Shown here: positions 52,301-60,150 of the stretch, one piece after another
How positions within the stretch are numbered: position 1 is the first letter of the stretch
Layout of the letters: each line of letters opens with the position of its first letter
Source: Bog-950 sp964493695
GTDB lineage: Bacteria > Bacteroidota > Bacteroidia > Chitinophagales > LD1
NCBI GenBank assembly: GCA_964493695.1
Contig: CAZBPG010000009.1
Location: forward strand, 1-64,000
DNA: 64,000 nt
Reading direction: 5' to 3'
Notes under the pieces: model-generated
The model's input: only the letters and a program-made list of their open reading frames with translations
Databases searched by the model: none
What the model was told of the DNA's origin: nothing
Position numbers and translations under genes: made by a program

Positions 52301-52704
52301 TTTTTAGAAAAAAACCTGCCATCCACCAATTTATCGGAATGATGAGTTTTTATCCAATCCTGAATGCTTTCACTAACCGATGAAAGATTATACATCACAT
52401 CGCTATCTGCAAACCGCAAAACAGTATACACTAAGGCTTCCAAGTCGCTTTGTTTTTTCTTATCCTTCTCAATAGTTTCCTCCCATTCATGCGTAACTCC
52501 ATCCAGTTCAATTACAAGTTTTAGTTCTTTGCAGAAAAAGTCAGCAATGTATTTATCAATAGCCCGTTGCCGTAAAAACGGAAATCCGAGCATGCCTTTA
52601 TCGCGAAGCATTTCGCACCACATCCTTATTTCCGATTTTGTGCTGTTACTTCTAAGCTTTCGGGAAAAGGGTTTTAGTTCCTTTTTGTAATGATTGTTTT
52701 TCAA
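52276..52704 (-). CDS. DUF559 (Vsr/MTES_1575-like) endonuclease-fold protein
   Basis: A 142-residue protein. FSRKLRSNSTKSEIRMWCEM and FLRQRAIDKYIADFFCKELK, then LVIELDGVTHEWEETIEKDK, match the DUF559 family with its PD-(D/E)xK-like core: D in the YIADF strand, E and D in ELDG, and the following H. The family is related to the very-short-patch repair nuclease Vsr. Here the gene is bracketed by inverted hairpin repeats, and the final residues (SSPDKKS) are encoded by the left repeat. Neighbours are rplL upstream of it in position and a metabolic gene, unrelated in function. Confidence 0.88.
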   Translation of the reverse strand: MKNNHYKKELKPFSRKLRSNSTKSEIRMWCEMLRDKGMLGFPFLRQRAIDKYIADFFCKELKLVIELDGVTHEWEETIEKDKKKQSDLEALVYTVLRFADSDVMYNLSSVSESIQDWIKTHHSDKLVDGRFFSKKSSPDKKS

Positions 52705-52725
52705 TAGAACTAAAATCGGAATGAT

Positions 52726-52786
52726 TCATCCCCCGACAAAATTTTTGAAAGAAAAATTTTGTCTGCCCCCTTCAAAGGGGGACAAA
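52726..52786. repeat. Right inverted repeat of the DUF559 cassette
   Basis: The inverse of the left copy: TCATCCCCCGA, internal hairpin CAAAATTTTT-GAAAG-AAAAATTTTG, then TCTGCCCCCTTCAAAGGGGG and ACAAA. The internal hairpin differs in sequence from that of the left copy but keeps the fold. Confidence 0.85.
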
Positions 52787-52814
52787 TACAGCGCATTTTT
52801 CATTCATTTGCCCT

Positions 52815-53945
52815 ATGAAAAAGAAAATAACCGTCCTCGGGGCCGGCATGGTGGGCAGGACCCTCGCTATTGACCTTGCCAAACAATACGAGGTTACCTC
52901 AGTTGATTTATCGAAGCAGAACCTGGCGCTGGTGCAAAAGGCAGCCAAGGTAAAAACCGCCCAAGCCGATTTAAGCAATGCGGCCGAAATAAAGAAAGTA
53001 ATTGCCCAAGCCGATTTAGTGGTGGGTGCGGTGCCAGGCTTTATGGGCTTTAACATGCTCAAAGCAGTGCTCGATGCCAAGAAAAACATAGTAGATATTT
53101 CCTTTTTCCCCGAAGACCCCTTCCGCCTCGATTTACTGGCGCGGCAGAACAAAGTAACTGCCGTGGTAGATTGCGGGGTGGCTCCGGGTATGGATAACAT
53201 TATCCTCGGCTATCACCACAAGCGCATGAAGGTTTCGCGCTTTGTGTGTATGGTAGGCGGTCTGCCTGCCGATCGCAAACTGCCCTGGCAATACAAAGCA
53301 CCGTTTTCGCCCATTGATGTAATTGAAGAATATACGCGTCCTGCCCGTTTGGTAGAAAAAGGTGAAGTAGTAACCAAGCCAGCACTTTCCGAACCGGAGT
53401 TTATCAACTTTGAAGGTGTAGGAACATTGGAGGCTTTTAATACCGATGGACTGAGAACACTACTGACGATGGATATTCCTGACATGGCAGAAAAAACTTT
53501 GCGTTATCCCGGCCATATTGAGTTGATGAAAACTTTCCGCGATGCAGGTTTCTTCAGCAGCGATGAGATGGAAGTAAAAGGAACCAAAGTGCGACCGGTA
53601 GACGTAACGAGCAAGATTCTTTTTCCGCAATGGAAATATGAAGAAGGAGAGGAGGACTTTACCGTAATGCGGGTAATTGTGGAAGGTGAAGAGAAAGAAA
53701 AGAAGAAACGCTATACCTATGATTTGTTCGACCGGTACAGCCACGAAACCAAAACATCGAGCATGGCTCGAACTACCGGTTATACGGCAACCGCTGCTGC
53801 TAATCTTTTGCTAAACGGACAATACAAAAAGAAAGGAATTATATCACCCGAAATGCTGGGCGCAGAAAACGGTTGTTTCGATTTTATTCTGTCGTACCTC
53901 AAATACAGAGGAGTGAATTACAGGTTTAAAGAAGAAACGCTGTAA
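52815..53945 (+). CDS. Saccharopine dehydrogenase-family protein
   Basis: A 376-residue NAD(P)-dependent oxidoreductase. The Rossmann motif KITVLGAGMVGRTLAIDLAK, VVGAVPGFMGFNMLKAVLDA and the CGVAPGMDNIILGYH segment match the saccharopine dehydrogenase/LYS9-like family. The closest known activity is in lysine or related amino-acid metabolism, for example carboxy-spermidine or lysine-adipate interconversion, but the substrate cannot be read here. It starts 28 bases after the DUF559 cassette, and its stop directly abuts the end of the convergent gene at 53946. Confidence 0.9.
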   Translation: MKKKITVLGAGMVGRTLAIDLAKQYEVTSVDLSKQNLALVQKAAKVKTAQADLSNAAEIKKVIAQADLVVGAVPGFMGFNMLKAVLDAKKNIVDISFFPEDPFRLDLLARQNKVTAVVDCGVAPGMDNIILGYHHKRMKVSRFVCMVGGLPADRKLPWQYKAPFSPIDVIEEYTRPARLVEKGEVVTKPALSEPEFINFEGVGTLEAFNTDGLRTLLTMDIPDMAEKTLRYPGHIELMKTFRDAGFFSSDEMEVKGTKVRPVDVTSKILFPQWKYEEGEEDFTVMRVIVEGEEKEKKKRYTYDLFDRYSHETKTSSMARTTGYTATAAANLLLNGQYKKKGIISPEMLGAENGCFDFILSYLKYRGVNYRFKEETL

Positions 53946-55955
53946 TTATTTTCCAACCACAAACTTCAGTGTCTTCACCTGATGGTTTCCGTCTTTTACT
54001 GCCACAAAATAAACCCCGCTTGGGTAAGCGGCAGTGTTTATCTGTGTGCGGTAATCTCCGGCAGCTAACTTCTGCTGTTCACCGGTGTGCATCCTCTCGC
54101 CTATCATATTGTAAACTTCGAAACTGATAGTGGTGGTTTGGGTTATGGTGTAATCAACGGATACTATATCCGATGCCGGATTAGGAAACAAACTAAGAGC
54201 AGCAACAGAAGAGTTGTCGATTTGCGGAATGGCACTGATAATAACGGCACCGGTTGAGTCTTCCTCGTTCAATCCCAATTCAAGCGCGTTGATGATGCTT
54301 CGTCCGCTGGTGGCGGTGTGGTAATCCTGCACAAACACCACCAGTTTAATGCGGTTGGTGTTCCATCCCGCAGGAATGGTGTAAGTATACTGAGTGCTGA
54401 ACTCATCACCGTTATTTACATCGGCAGGAATGATACCGGTGGTTCCCCAGGCTCCTCCAAACAGGTAACGCCCTACATGGCGGTGCTTATAACCAACTAT
54501 AGGGCTGCCTTTGCCCCACCATGGGTTAAAAGGAACATTGCTATGGTTGGTAAAATAATTTACCTGGTTATAACCGGCACCGCTTCCGCTTACGCTGTCT
54601 TCTACTATGTAGCAATTAACACGATAAGCTAAATTGCTCATCTGTGTATAAAACTCAACTGTCGGCACAACGGTAAGTGACCGGTTAGCAGAATTATAAT
54701 AAGTTGCTGCTTTAATTCCCAAGGGTGAACGAACCGGAAGGCGTTGTGTTGTCTTTTCGCCCCAAAGAGTGTACGAAAAATCGCTGGAGTACAGCATGTT
54801 CATGGTAATATCTTTCAGGTCGGGCCAGTAATAACGGTCAATCATTAAAGCCGGAGCACCACTGCCCCCGCCAAGTGCGGAGTAGATGGTAGAATGGTCA
54901 GCTATAGTCATGGCATCGGTACCAAAACCGGCATGCAGGGCTACCGGAATAATACGGGAGTAAGCATTATCAATGCTTTCAACAATAGTAGCACCCATGG
55001 GGCAGTACTGGCAGGAAGCGGTAGTAAACTCTTCCAGCACAATGTTCTTTGCAGGCAAAGCACTCAGTGCATTTACTTGCGCGGTTCGTGTGTTATTGGC
55101 AGATGCTCCGTCATTTCCTCCATTGGGGCCGATAGCATTAACGGTAACGGCATATTTTACAAAGTTGTCCAGAGCAGCAGGCTGCTGAAACGAAAAATTA
55201 TAAGTGCCGAACGGTGGAATATTTAAGTTGCTGAAACTTTGTGAAGTTGCGTTGCCTCCGTCAATGGAATACGACATATCCAGAGAAGTAATAGTCTCTC
55301 CTCCCCGGTTGCTGATGGTTCCGGTAATCATATTATTACCGGCAAAGACATACGGATTGATGGTGATAGTATCCACCGCTACATCGAGCATAGGCACAGA
55401 GGTGAGTTTAATATCATCCACAGCCCAAAAAAAATCATGATCGCCCTGAAAGTTAAACCGCAGATAAACGGTCGGTTGATTGGCGGCAAAGGGAGTCAGG
55501 TCAATTTGTTTATGTGTGGTGCTTCCCTCGGTAAAATCAATAGTATATGCCTGGCTCCAGTTTACGTTATCAGTACTTATGTAAATTGTTCCGCTGCTAG
55601 CGCTGCGTTGCACAAACCATTCATCGAACTCCATATGGATGTATGAGTAAGCCGAGCAGTTAATGGCGGGCGAAATAATGTCAGCATCTTCAGCTTTGCC
55701 GTCATCGGTGGCAGCATCGGACATAAAGAGTATATAACCATTGGTATAAGTAGCAGATTTGAAAGCTAAATTGCCATAGTAAGCACTTACCACCGGGTTA
55801 TGAGCATACACCCAGTTGCCTGCACCGTTGCCGCTGTTATCGTTTAGATCCCAGGTACCAATACCGCCCGAAAAATTAGCTGTAAAGAAAGTAGTTTGCG
55901 ATTGTGCGCTCAGCAGTAAACAAAACAAGAGAGAGGTTATAAAGGATTTTTTCAT
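53946..55955 (-). CDS. Omp28-related protein with T9SS type A sorting domain (paralogue 2)
   Basis: A 669-residue secreted protein with the same layout as the one encoded at 36709. Signal peptide (ending LLLSAQSQ), beta-domain ending FFWAVDDIKLTS, Omp28 domain starting LEEFTTASCQYCPMGATIVE with CxxC, and the shared stretch GSPIVGYKHRHVGRYLFGGA. The C-terminal 75 residues (LFPNPASDIVSVDYTI, then YPSGVYFVAVKDG) are the type A CTD. It begins a run of envelope genes: another T9SS cargo, TlpA, DUF6029 and an Omp28 lipoprotein. Confidence 0.9.
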   Translation of the reverse strand: MKKSFITSLLFCLLLSAQSQTTFFTANFSGGIGTWDLNDNSGNGAGNWVYAHNPVVSAYYGNLAFKSATYTNGYILFMSDAATDDGKAEDADIISPAINCSAYSYIHMEFDEWFVQRSASSGTIYISTDNVNWSQAYTIDFTEGSTTHKQIDLTPFAANQPTVYLRFNFQGDHDFFWAVDDIKLTSVPMLDVAVDTITINPYVFAGNNMITGTISNRGGETITSLDMSYSIDGGNATSQSFSNLNIPPFGTYNFSFQQPAALDNFVKYAVTVNAIGPNGGNDGASANNTRTAQVNALSALPAKNIVLEEFTTASCQYCPMGATIVESIDNAYSRIIPVALHAGFGTDAMTIADHSTIYSALGGGSGAPALMIDRYYWPDLKDITMNMLYSSDFSYTLWGEKTTQRLPVRSPLGIKAATYYNSANRSLTVVPTVEFYTQMSNLAYRVNCYIVEDSVSGSGAGYNQVNYFTNHSNVPFNPWWGKGSPIVGYKHRHVGRYLFGGAWGTTGIIPADVNNGDEFSTQYTYTIPAGWNTNRIKLVVFVQDYHTATSGRSIINALELGLNEEDSTGAVIISAIPQIDNSSVAALSLFPNPASDIVSVDYTITQTTTISFEVYNMIGERMHTGEQQKLAAGDYRTQINTAAYPSGVYFVAVKDGNHQVKTLKFVVGK

Positions 55956-56071
55956 GTGTACTTTTTCTTAAAGAGTGGTTCTGTATCTGTTTATAAAAAT
56001 ACAATTTCTTTAGCAAGATGATTGTGTAAACAACAAATCATTTTTGTATTTTCATCTAATCGTAAAACAAA

Positions 56072-56803
56072 ATGAACAAAGCGTCCATGAAAAAAATCTA
56101 CTTTACACTTGTCGTATTATTTTCTGTAGCGGTACTGAACGCGCAGCAGCTAATCACTGTTCCTAACGATTCATCTGAAATCACGGATGTGGTGACGGAT
56201 GGTTTTCAGCCGTACGATGTACATATCGGGCTTATCAATAACAGCGGCTCACCGGTTACCATCAGTTGGGGGTTGATGAATTACACCGCACCCGGTTCCT
56301 GGGAGGTAAAGCTATGCGACAACAACAACTGCTACGATTTGCTGCTTGCGCCCGGCCCGCATGTTTCACTTCAGGTTCAGGCCGGTGATACGATGGACAT
56401 GAAGTTTCAATACACCTCACACTGTAACACAGGCTTTGCCAGTTCCAATGTATATGCGTACATCAACGGTGACAGCATCAATTCAGTAGTGTTTTTAAAT
56501 TATCGTGCCACACTTACGGCTAACTGTTTAAGCGGTGTAGCGGATAATACTCCGGTACGTTTAAAGATTTATCCGAATCCTGTGCACGGTTCTTTTGTTG
56601 TAACGGGATTAGAAGATGCCGGAAACCTTTCGTTTGAAGTATATGATATGAAAGGTGAAACGGTGAAGAGTGAAATAAAAAATGCTTCTGACACGCAAAT
56701 CGAGATTTCGTTACAGAATCTTTCAAAAGGCAACTACATACTGAAAGCGTTTGATGCCGATGGTAAAGCTGCAGGCACTTCGCGATTGACTAAGGTAGAT
56801 TAA
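56072..56803 (+). CDS. Small secreted protein with T9SS type A sorting domain
   Basis: A 243-residue protein. A second ATG at 56087 (MKKIYFTLVVLFSVAVLNAQ) gives a cleaner signal peptide and may be the real start. Residues 25-150 form an Ig-like beta domain (PYDVHIGLINNSGSPVTISW, WEVKLCDNNNCYDLLLAPGP) with paired cysteines. The CTD (LKIYPNPVHGSFVVTGLEDA, FEVYDMKGETV, GNYILKAFDADG) directs it to T9SS. It is divergent from the Omp28 gene at 53946 and convergent with TlpA. Function unknown. Confidence 0.88.
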   Translation: MNKASMKKIYFTLVVLFSVAVLNAQQLITVPNDSSEITDVVTDGFQPYDVHIGLINNSGSPVTISWGLMNYTAPGSWEVKLCDNNNCYDLLLAPGPHVSLQVQAGDTMDMKFQYTSHCNTGFASSNVYAYINGDSINSVVFLNYRATLTANCLSGVADNTPVRLKIYPNPVHGSFVVTGLEDAGNLSFEVYDMKGETVKSEIKNASDTQIEISLQNLSKGNYILKAFDADGKAAGTSRLTKVD

Positions 56804-56819
56804 GGAAGTCAGTAAATAC

Positions 56820-56862
56820 AAAGAGCGAAAGGCAAAAACAAATTTGCTTTTCGCTCTTTGCG
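56820..56862. terminator. Bidirectional terminator between convergent genes
   Basis: AAAGAGCGAAA (56820-56830) and TTTCGCTCTTT (56849-56859) pair around a loop with extra GCAAA/TTTGC pairing. It serves both the T9SS protein gene and the TlpA gene, whose stop is at 56866. Confidence 0.82.
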
Positions 56863-56865
56863 TTT

Positions 56866-57393
56866 TTACTTCTTTGTCAGCTTCTGTAGTTCTTCTTCTA
56901 ATATATACTCATCGCCCTCTACATAACCGGAGTGAGTGTAAACAATTTTTCCGCTCTCATTTACCAGTACAGTAAACGGCACGCTTTGAATATTCAACTG
57001 GCGTTTTAAATCCTGATTAACATCAAGCAACACCTCGAAACCCCAGCGTTGTCCCTCTACGGTAGGTTTTACTTTGGTAGAACTACGAGAATCGTCAATA
57101 GATACGGCAATTATCTGCATGTTGTACTTCTTCTGCCATTCTTCGTACAAGTCGGCAATGTTGGTTAGCTCTTTTTTGCAGGGCACACACCAGGTTGCCC
57201 AGAAACTGAGCACGGTAATTTTTCCGCTCTTGCCATAATCCGCCACGTTTACCTGCTTACCGTTTATATCGGCCAGGGTTATGGCAGGCAGTGTTTTCTC
57301 CCCTATCACTTTTTCGAGTGGAGTTTTTTCGCCTTGGGCGTATGTAAGGAAAACAGATAACAGAAGGACTAAAGCAGAAATTGGTTTCTTCAT
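56866..57393 (-). CDS. TlpA-family thiol-disulfide oxidoreductase
   Basis: A 175-residue periplasmic thioredoxin-like protein. Signal peptide at residues 1-19. The active site is FWATWCVPCKKELTNI with CxxC at about residue 72; the cis-Pro appears in QSVPFTVLVNESG. It would keep disulfides of envelope proteins reduced or correct them. Omp28 proteins with their own CxxC are encoded on both sides, which suggests partnership (inference). Confidence 0.92.
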   Translation of the reverse strand: MKKPISALVLLLSVFLTYAQGEKTPLEKVIGEKTLPAITLADINGKQVNVADYGKSGKITVLSFWATWCVPCKKELTNIADLYEEWQKKYNMQIIAVSIDDSRSSTKVKPTVEGQRWGFEVLLDVNQDLKRQLNIQSVPFTVLVNESGKIVYTHSGYVEGDEYILEEELQKLTKK

Positions 57394-57514
57394 GTGTTTT
57401 AAAATTTAGTTGTGGGTTAATGTCAAGCTACGTGCCAAGATAGATTTAAAACTAACCCGATTTTTGAATAATAATGATTCGAATAACTTTACGCCCTAAC
57501 ATTCTATTGGTTAC

Positions 57515-59152
57515 ATGCGAAAACTCAACACGGTATCCACAATTTTATTTTTGCTTTTATTCACAAATGCAAGCGCTCAGTGGGGTTACTTCTCCGGCTC
57601 CTTTCAGAACAACACCAATTTCTTTGTCCGCGATCCTAAGATTGGTGCTTTCAATCTTCCGCATTACGACAATCTGAAAGTGGGTACTGATAACTGGCTG
57701 GAGCTCCGCTACACTAACGATAAGTTTGAATTGCAGACCGGTGTGCGGATAGATTTCTTCTACAACTCTATTCTACGGGTTCCTACTTCACCCTACACCG
57801 GTGTAGGGGTGGGAAATTTTTTCATCAAGAAGAAAGTGAAAGACCTCACCATTACCGGTGGCTATATATATGACCAGATTGGTTGCGGAATTATCTACCG
57901 CACCTTTGAAGAGCGTGCGCTGGGAATTGATAATCCATTACTGGGTGCAAGACTTGAATATGATGTTAAGGGCAAAGTAAAACTGAAAGCATTTGCCGGT
58001 GCACAGAAACTGAAGTTCAGTGTGCAGAAACCACTCATACTTGGTTTTAATGCAGACGGAAATTTTACCACCAAAAACGGCAAAGCAACTTTTCAGCCGG
58101 GTGTTGGGGTACTCAACCGCAGTATGGATAAAGAGAGTGTAAACCAGATTGTAGCAACTATTGAAAGCTATGATACCCTCGGAAGGTTTGTGCCTAAGTT
58201 TAATACTTATGCTGTTACGGCTTACAATACTTTGATACTCGGTAATTTCAGCTGGTATGCTGAAGGTGCCTTTAAAACTACAGAAGCCATCAAGAAAGAC
58301 CAGATTCGTGATGCGAAAGATTCCCTGATAAACTCCACTGGTAATTGTGTTTTTACCACACTTAATTATTCGAAACAGGGAATCGGAGTCACGTTTCAGT
58401 TTAAGCGCACCGAAAATTTTTATCTGCACACATCGCCTAACGCTACCGAGGCACTGTTTGACGGACTGTTGAATTTTCTTCCACCGGTTTCAAAGCAAAA
58501 CTCACTTCGTTTACCTGCACGCTATTTTGCGCCTTCACTTGAAAACCGTGAACTGGCTTTTGGCGCGGAGATTACTTATTCCCCTAACCGCAAAATGACT
58601 TTTACTTTTCAGGGATCCTACATCCGAGATTTTATTTTGAGGAAGTATAACCCTACCGACACGGTGTTTTTTGCCGAAGGATATTTTGCGGGAACATTTA
58701 AACCGCATAAGAATGTGGAACTGGAAGTAGGATTTATGTATGCCCGTTACAATAAGTTCCTGTACCGTAAAGAAGGACACCATGAGGTAGATGCTTATAC
58801 TCCTTTTTTGGAGCTTGGTTATAAGGTAAACAAGAAACATTCGTTGCGAATGGAAGTGCAATACCAGCACGTACAACACGATTACGGACAATGGATTTAC
58901 GCGTTAATCGAGTATAATTTTTCCCCGCATTTTTCGTTTGCTGTTTCGGATATGTGGAATTTTAAACCTAACCCTGATGTGAACCCGAATGCCAACCATT
59001 ATTACTCGGTTTTTGGCGCTTATGTTATAGGGCCTCACCGGTTTACGCTGAGTTATGTGAAACAGGTGGAAGGAATTGTGTGCACCGGTGGTGTTTGCCG
59101 CTTGGAACCGGCATTCAGTGGTGTGAAGATTGGTGTTAACTCAACGTTTTAA
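57515..59152 (+). CDS. DUF6029-family outer-membrane beta-barrel-like protein
   Basis: A 545-residue protein. Signal peptide at residues 1-21 (ending NASAQ). The rest is made of repeated amphipathic beta-strand pairs (GYFSGSFQNNTNFFVRDPKI, VELEVGFMYARYNKFLYRKE) that look like a barrel, ending in a phenylalanine (GVNSTF) as outer-membrane proteins do. It matches DUF6029, commonly found beside TlpA and Omp28 genes in Bacteroidota, as here. Function unknown; an export or assembly role for Omp28-type lipoproteins is inferred. Confidence 0.85.
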   Translation: MRKLNTVSTILFLLLFTNASAQWGYFSGSFQNNTNFFVRDPKIGAFNLPHYDNLKVGTDNWLELRYTNDKFELQTGVRIDFFYNSILRVPTSPYTGVGVGNFFIKKKVKDLTITGGYIYDQIGCGIIYRTFEERALGIDNPLLGARLEYDVKGKVKLKAFAGAQKLKFSVQKPLILGFNADGNFTTKNGKATFQPGVGVLNRSMDKESVNQIVATIESYDTLGRFVPKFNTYAVTAYNTLILGNFSWYAEGAFKTTEAIKKDQIRDAKDSLINSTGNCVFTTLNYSKQGIGVTFQFKRTENFYLHTSPNATEALFDGLLNFLPPVSKQNSLRLPARYFAPSLENRELAFGAEITYSPNRKMTFTFQGSYIRDFILRKYNPTDTVFFAEGYFAGTFKPHKNVELEVGFMYARYNKFLYRKEGHHEVDAYTPFLELGYKVNKKHSLRMEVQYQHVQHDYGQWIYALIEYNFSPHFSFAVSDMWNFKPNPDVNPNANHYYSVFGAYVIGPHRFTLSYVKQVEGIVCTGGVCRLEPAFSGVKIGVNSTF

Positions 59153-59182
59153 AAGCCCCTAACCTTTCCGAAGGGGAGGCTT
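59153..59182. repeat. REP-like C4/G4 palindrome copy
   Basis: AAGCCCCTAACCTTTCCGAA then GGGGAGGCTT, directly after the DUF6029 stop. An inverted copy lies at 59249 inside the next gene. Confidence 0.7.
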
Positions 59183-59220
59183 AAGAAGAGTTGTTTTAAA
59201 AAATAAAATCGGAATAAAAT

Positions 59221-60108
59221 ATGAAACACCTAATGAATGGTTTGAGTTTCCTAAAAACTTCCTTCGGAGGTTTGGGGGCTGTTTTTCTTTTTTCTTTTTT
59301 TTCCTGTAAGGAAGTGGGTCCTGAAATCAATCTGCGCAATAACCAAAATGCCATTTCAGATACTACATACATTGAATCACCGGTAGTAACAGCAGAAACT
59401 AAAAATGTAATGATAGAAGAGTTTACCGGGGTGCGTTGCCCTAACTGTCCGCAGGGGCATATAGCTATTGCCGGCATAAAAGCAGCTAATCCGAACAGGA
59501 TTGTTTCTGTCAGTATGCATCCCATCAATTCGCTGGGTGCCCCGTATCCGTTTAGCGCACAGGACTTTCGGAATCAGAAAGGACAATCGCTTTTTGATTA
59601 TCTCGGGCAAATTGGTATAGAACCGGCTGCCGCCATTGACAGAATTCCTGCCGGTGCAACCACCGTGCTGTTTGATAAAAGCGTTTGGAGTACCAAAGTG
59701 ACAAGCCAGCTTGCACTTTCTACTCCTGTGAATCTTTTGTTAAGCAGCAGTTTTGATTCAACCAACAACGAGTTGACTGTAGTTGCCGAGTTGCATTACA
59801 CGCAAAACGTGACAGAAGAAAATAAACTTACCATTTTGCTCAGCGAGAGTGATGTTATTTCTGCGCAGTTAGATGGTTCTGCCGTTGATACTTTTTACAA
59901 CCACAAGGACGTAATGCGCGATTTTATTAGTGAAACACAGGGTGATGCTATCACTCAAACCCGCGAAGCAGGAAGAGTGGTTCGCAAGGTTTACAAAAAG
60001 GTTTTGGATGCTGCCTGGAAGCCTGAAAATATGCACGTTGTGGCATACATACATGAGTTTCAAAACTCTAAAGTGGTTTATCAGGCGAAAGAGGTTCACG
60101 TGCAATAG
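59221..60108 (+). CDS. Omp28-related outer-membrane lipoprotein
   Basis: A 295-residue lipoprotein. The signal sequence ends LFSFFSCKE with the lipid-modified Cys at about residue 29. The Omp28 domain begins MIEEFTGVRCPNCPQGHIAI, with CxxC, and continues with NSLGAPYPFSAQDFRNQKGQ and an AAAIDRIPAG segment. It is the third Omp28-type gene of the window, and the only one with a lipobox rather than a T9SS CTD. Part of the signal sequence (LKTSFGGLGA) is encoded by a REP-like repeat copy at 59249-59280. Confidence 0.9.
   Translation: MKHLMNGLSFLKTSFGGLGAVFLFSFFSCKEVGPEINLRNNQNAISDTTYIESPVVTAETKNVMIEEFTGVRCPNCPQGHIAIAGIKAANPNRIVSVSMHPINSLGAPYPFSAQDFRNQKGQSLFDYLGQIGIEPAAAIDRIPAGATTVLFDKSVWSTKVTSQLALSTPVNLLLSSSFDSTNNELTVVAELHYTQNVTEENKLTILLSESDVISAQLDGSAVDTFYNHKDVMRDFISETQGDAITQTREAGRVVRKVYKKVLDAAWKPENMHVVAYIHEFQNSKVVYQAKEVHVQ
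59249..59280. repeat. REP-like copy inside a lipoprotein signal sequence
   Basis: AAAACTTCCTTCGGAGGTTT then GGGGGCT; the inverse of the copy at 59153. It lies in the coding sequence of residues 11-20 of the lipoprotein. Confidence 0.7.
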
Positions 60109-60116
60109 TCAGGTAA

Positions 60117-60146
60117 TTTAACTGCTCGCCACTAAACATATATTTG
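60117..60146 (+). promoter_or_regulatory. Putative promoter of pheT
   Basis: TTTA (60117-60120), 18-base spacer, TATATTTG (60139-60146). The -7 box ends only four bases before the pheT ATG, implying a very short or absent 5' leader. Confidence 0.5.
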
Positions 60147-60150
60147 CTTT

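Larger units (their letters stand above)
52240..52786. mobile_element. DUF559 nuclease cassette bracketed by inverted hairpin repeats
   Basis: A 547-bp unit. The left end (52240-52300) and the right end (52726-52786) are inverted copies of one design: TTTGTCCCCCTTTGAAGGGG-GGCAGA, a variable internal hairpin, then TCGGGGGATGA. The only gene inside encodes a Vsr-like DUF559 protein. No target-site duplication was identified by eye. The arrangement resembles RAYT genes between REP palindromes. Mobility is inferred. Confidence 0.55.
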
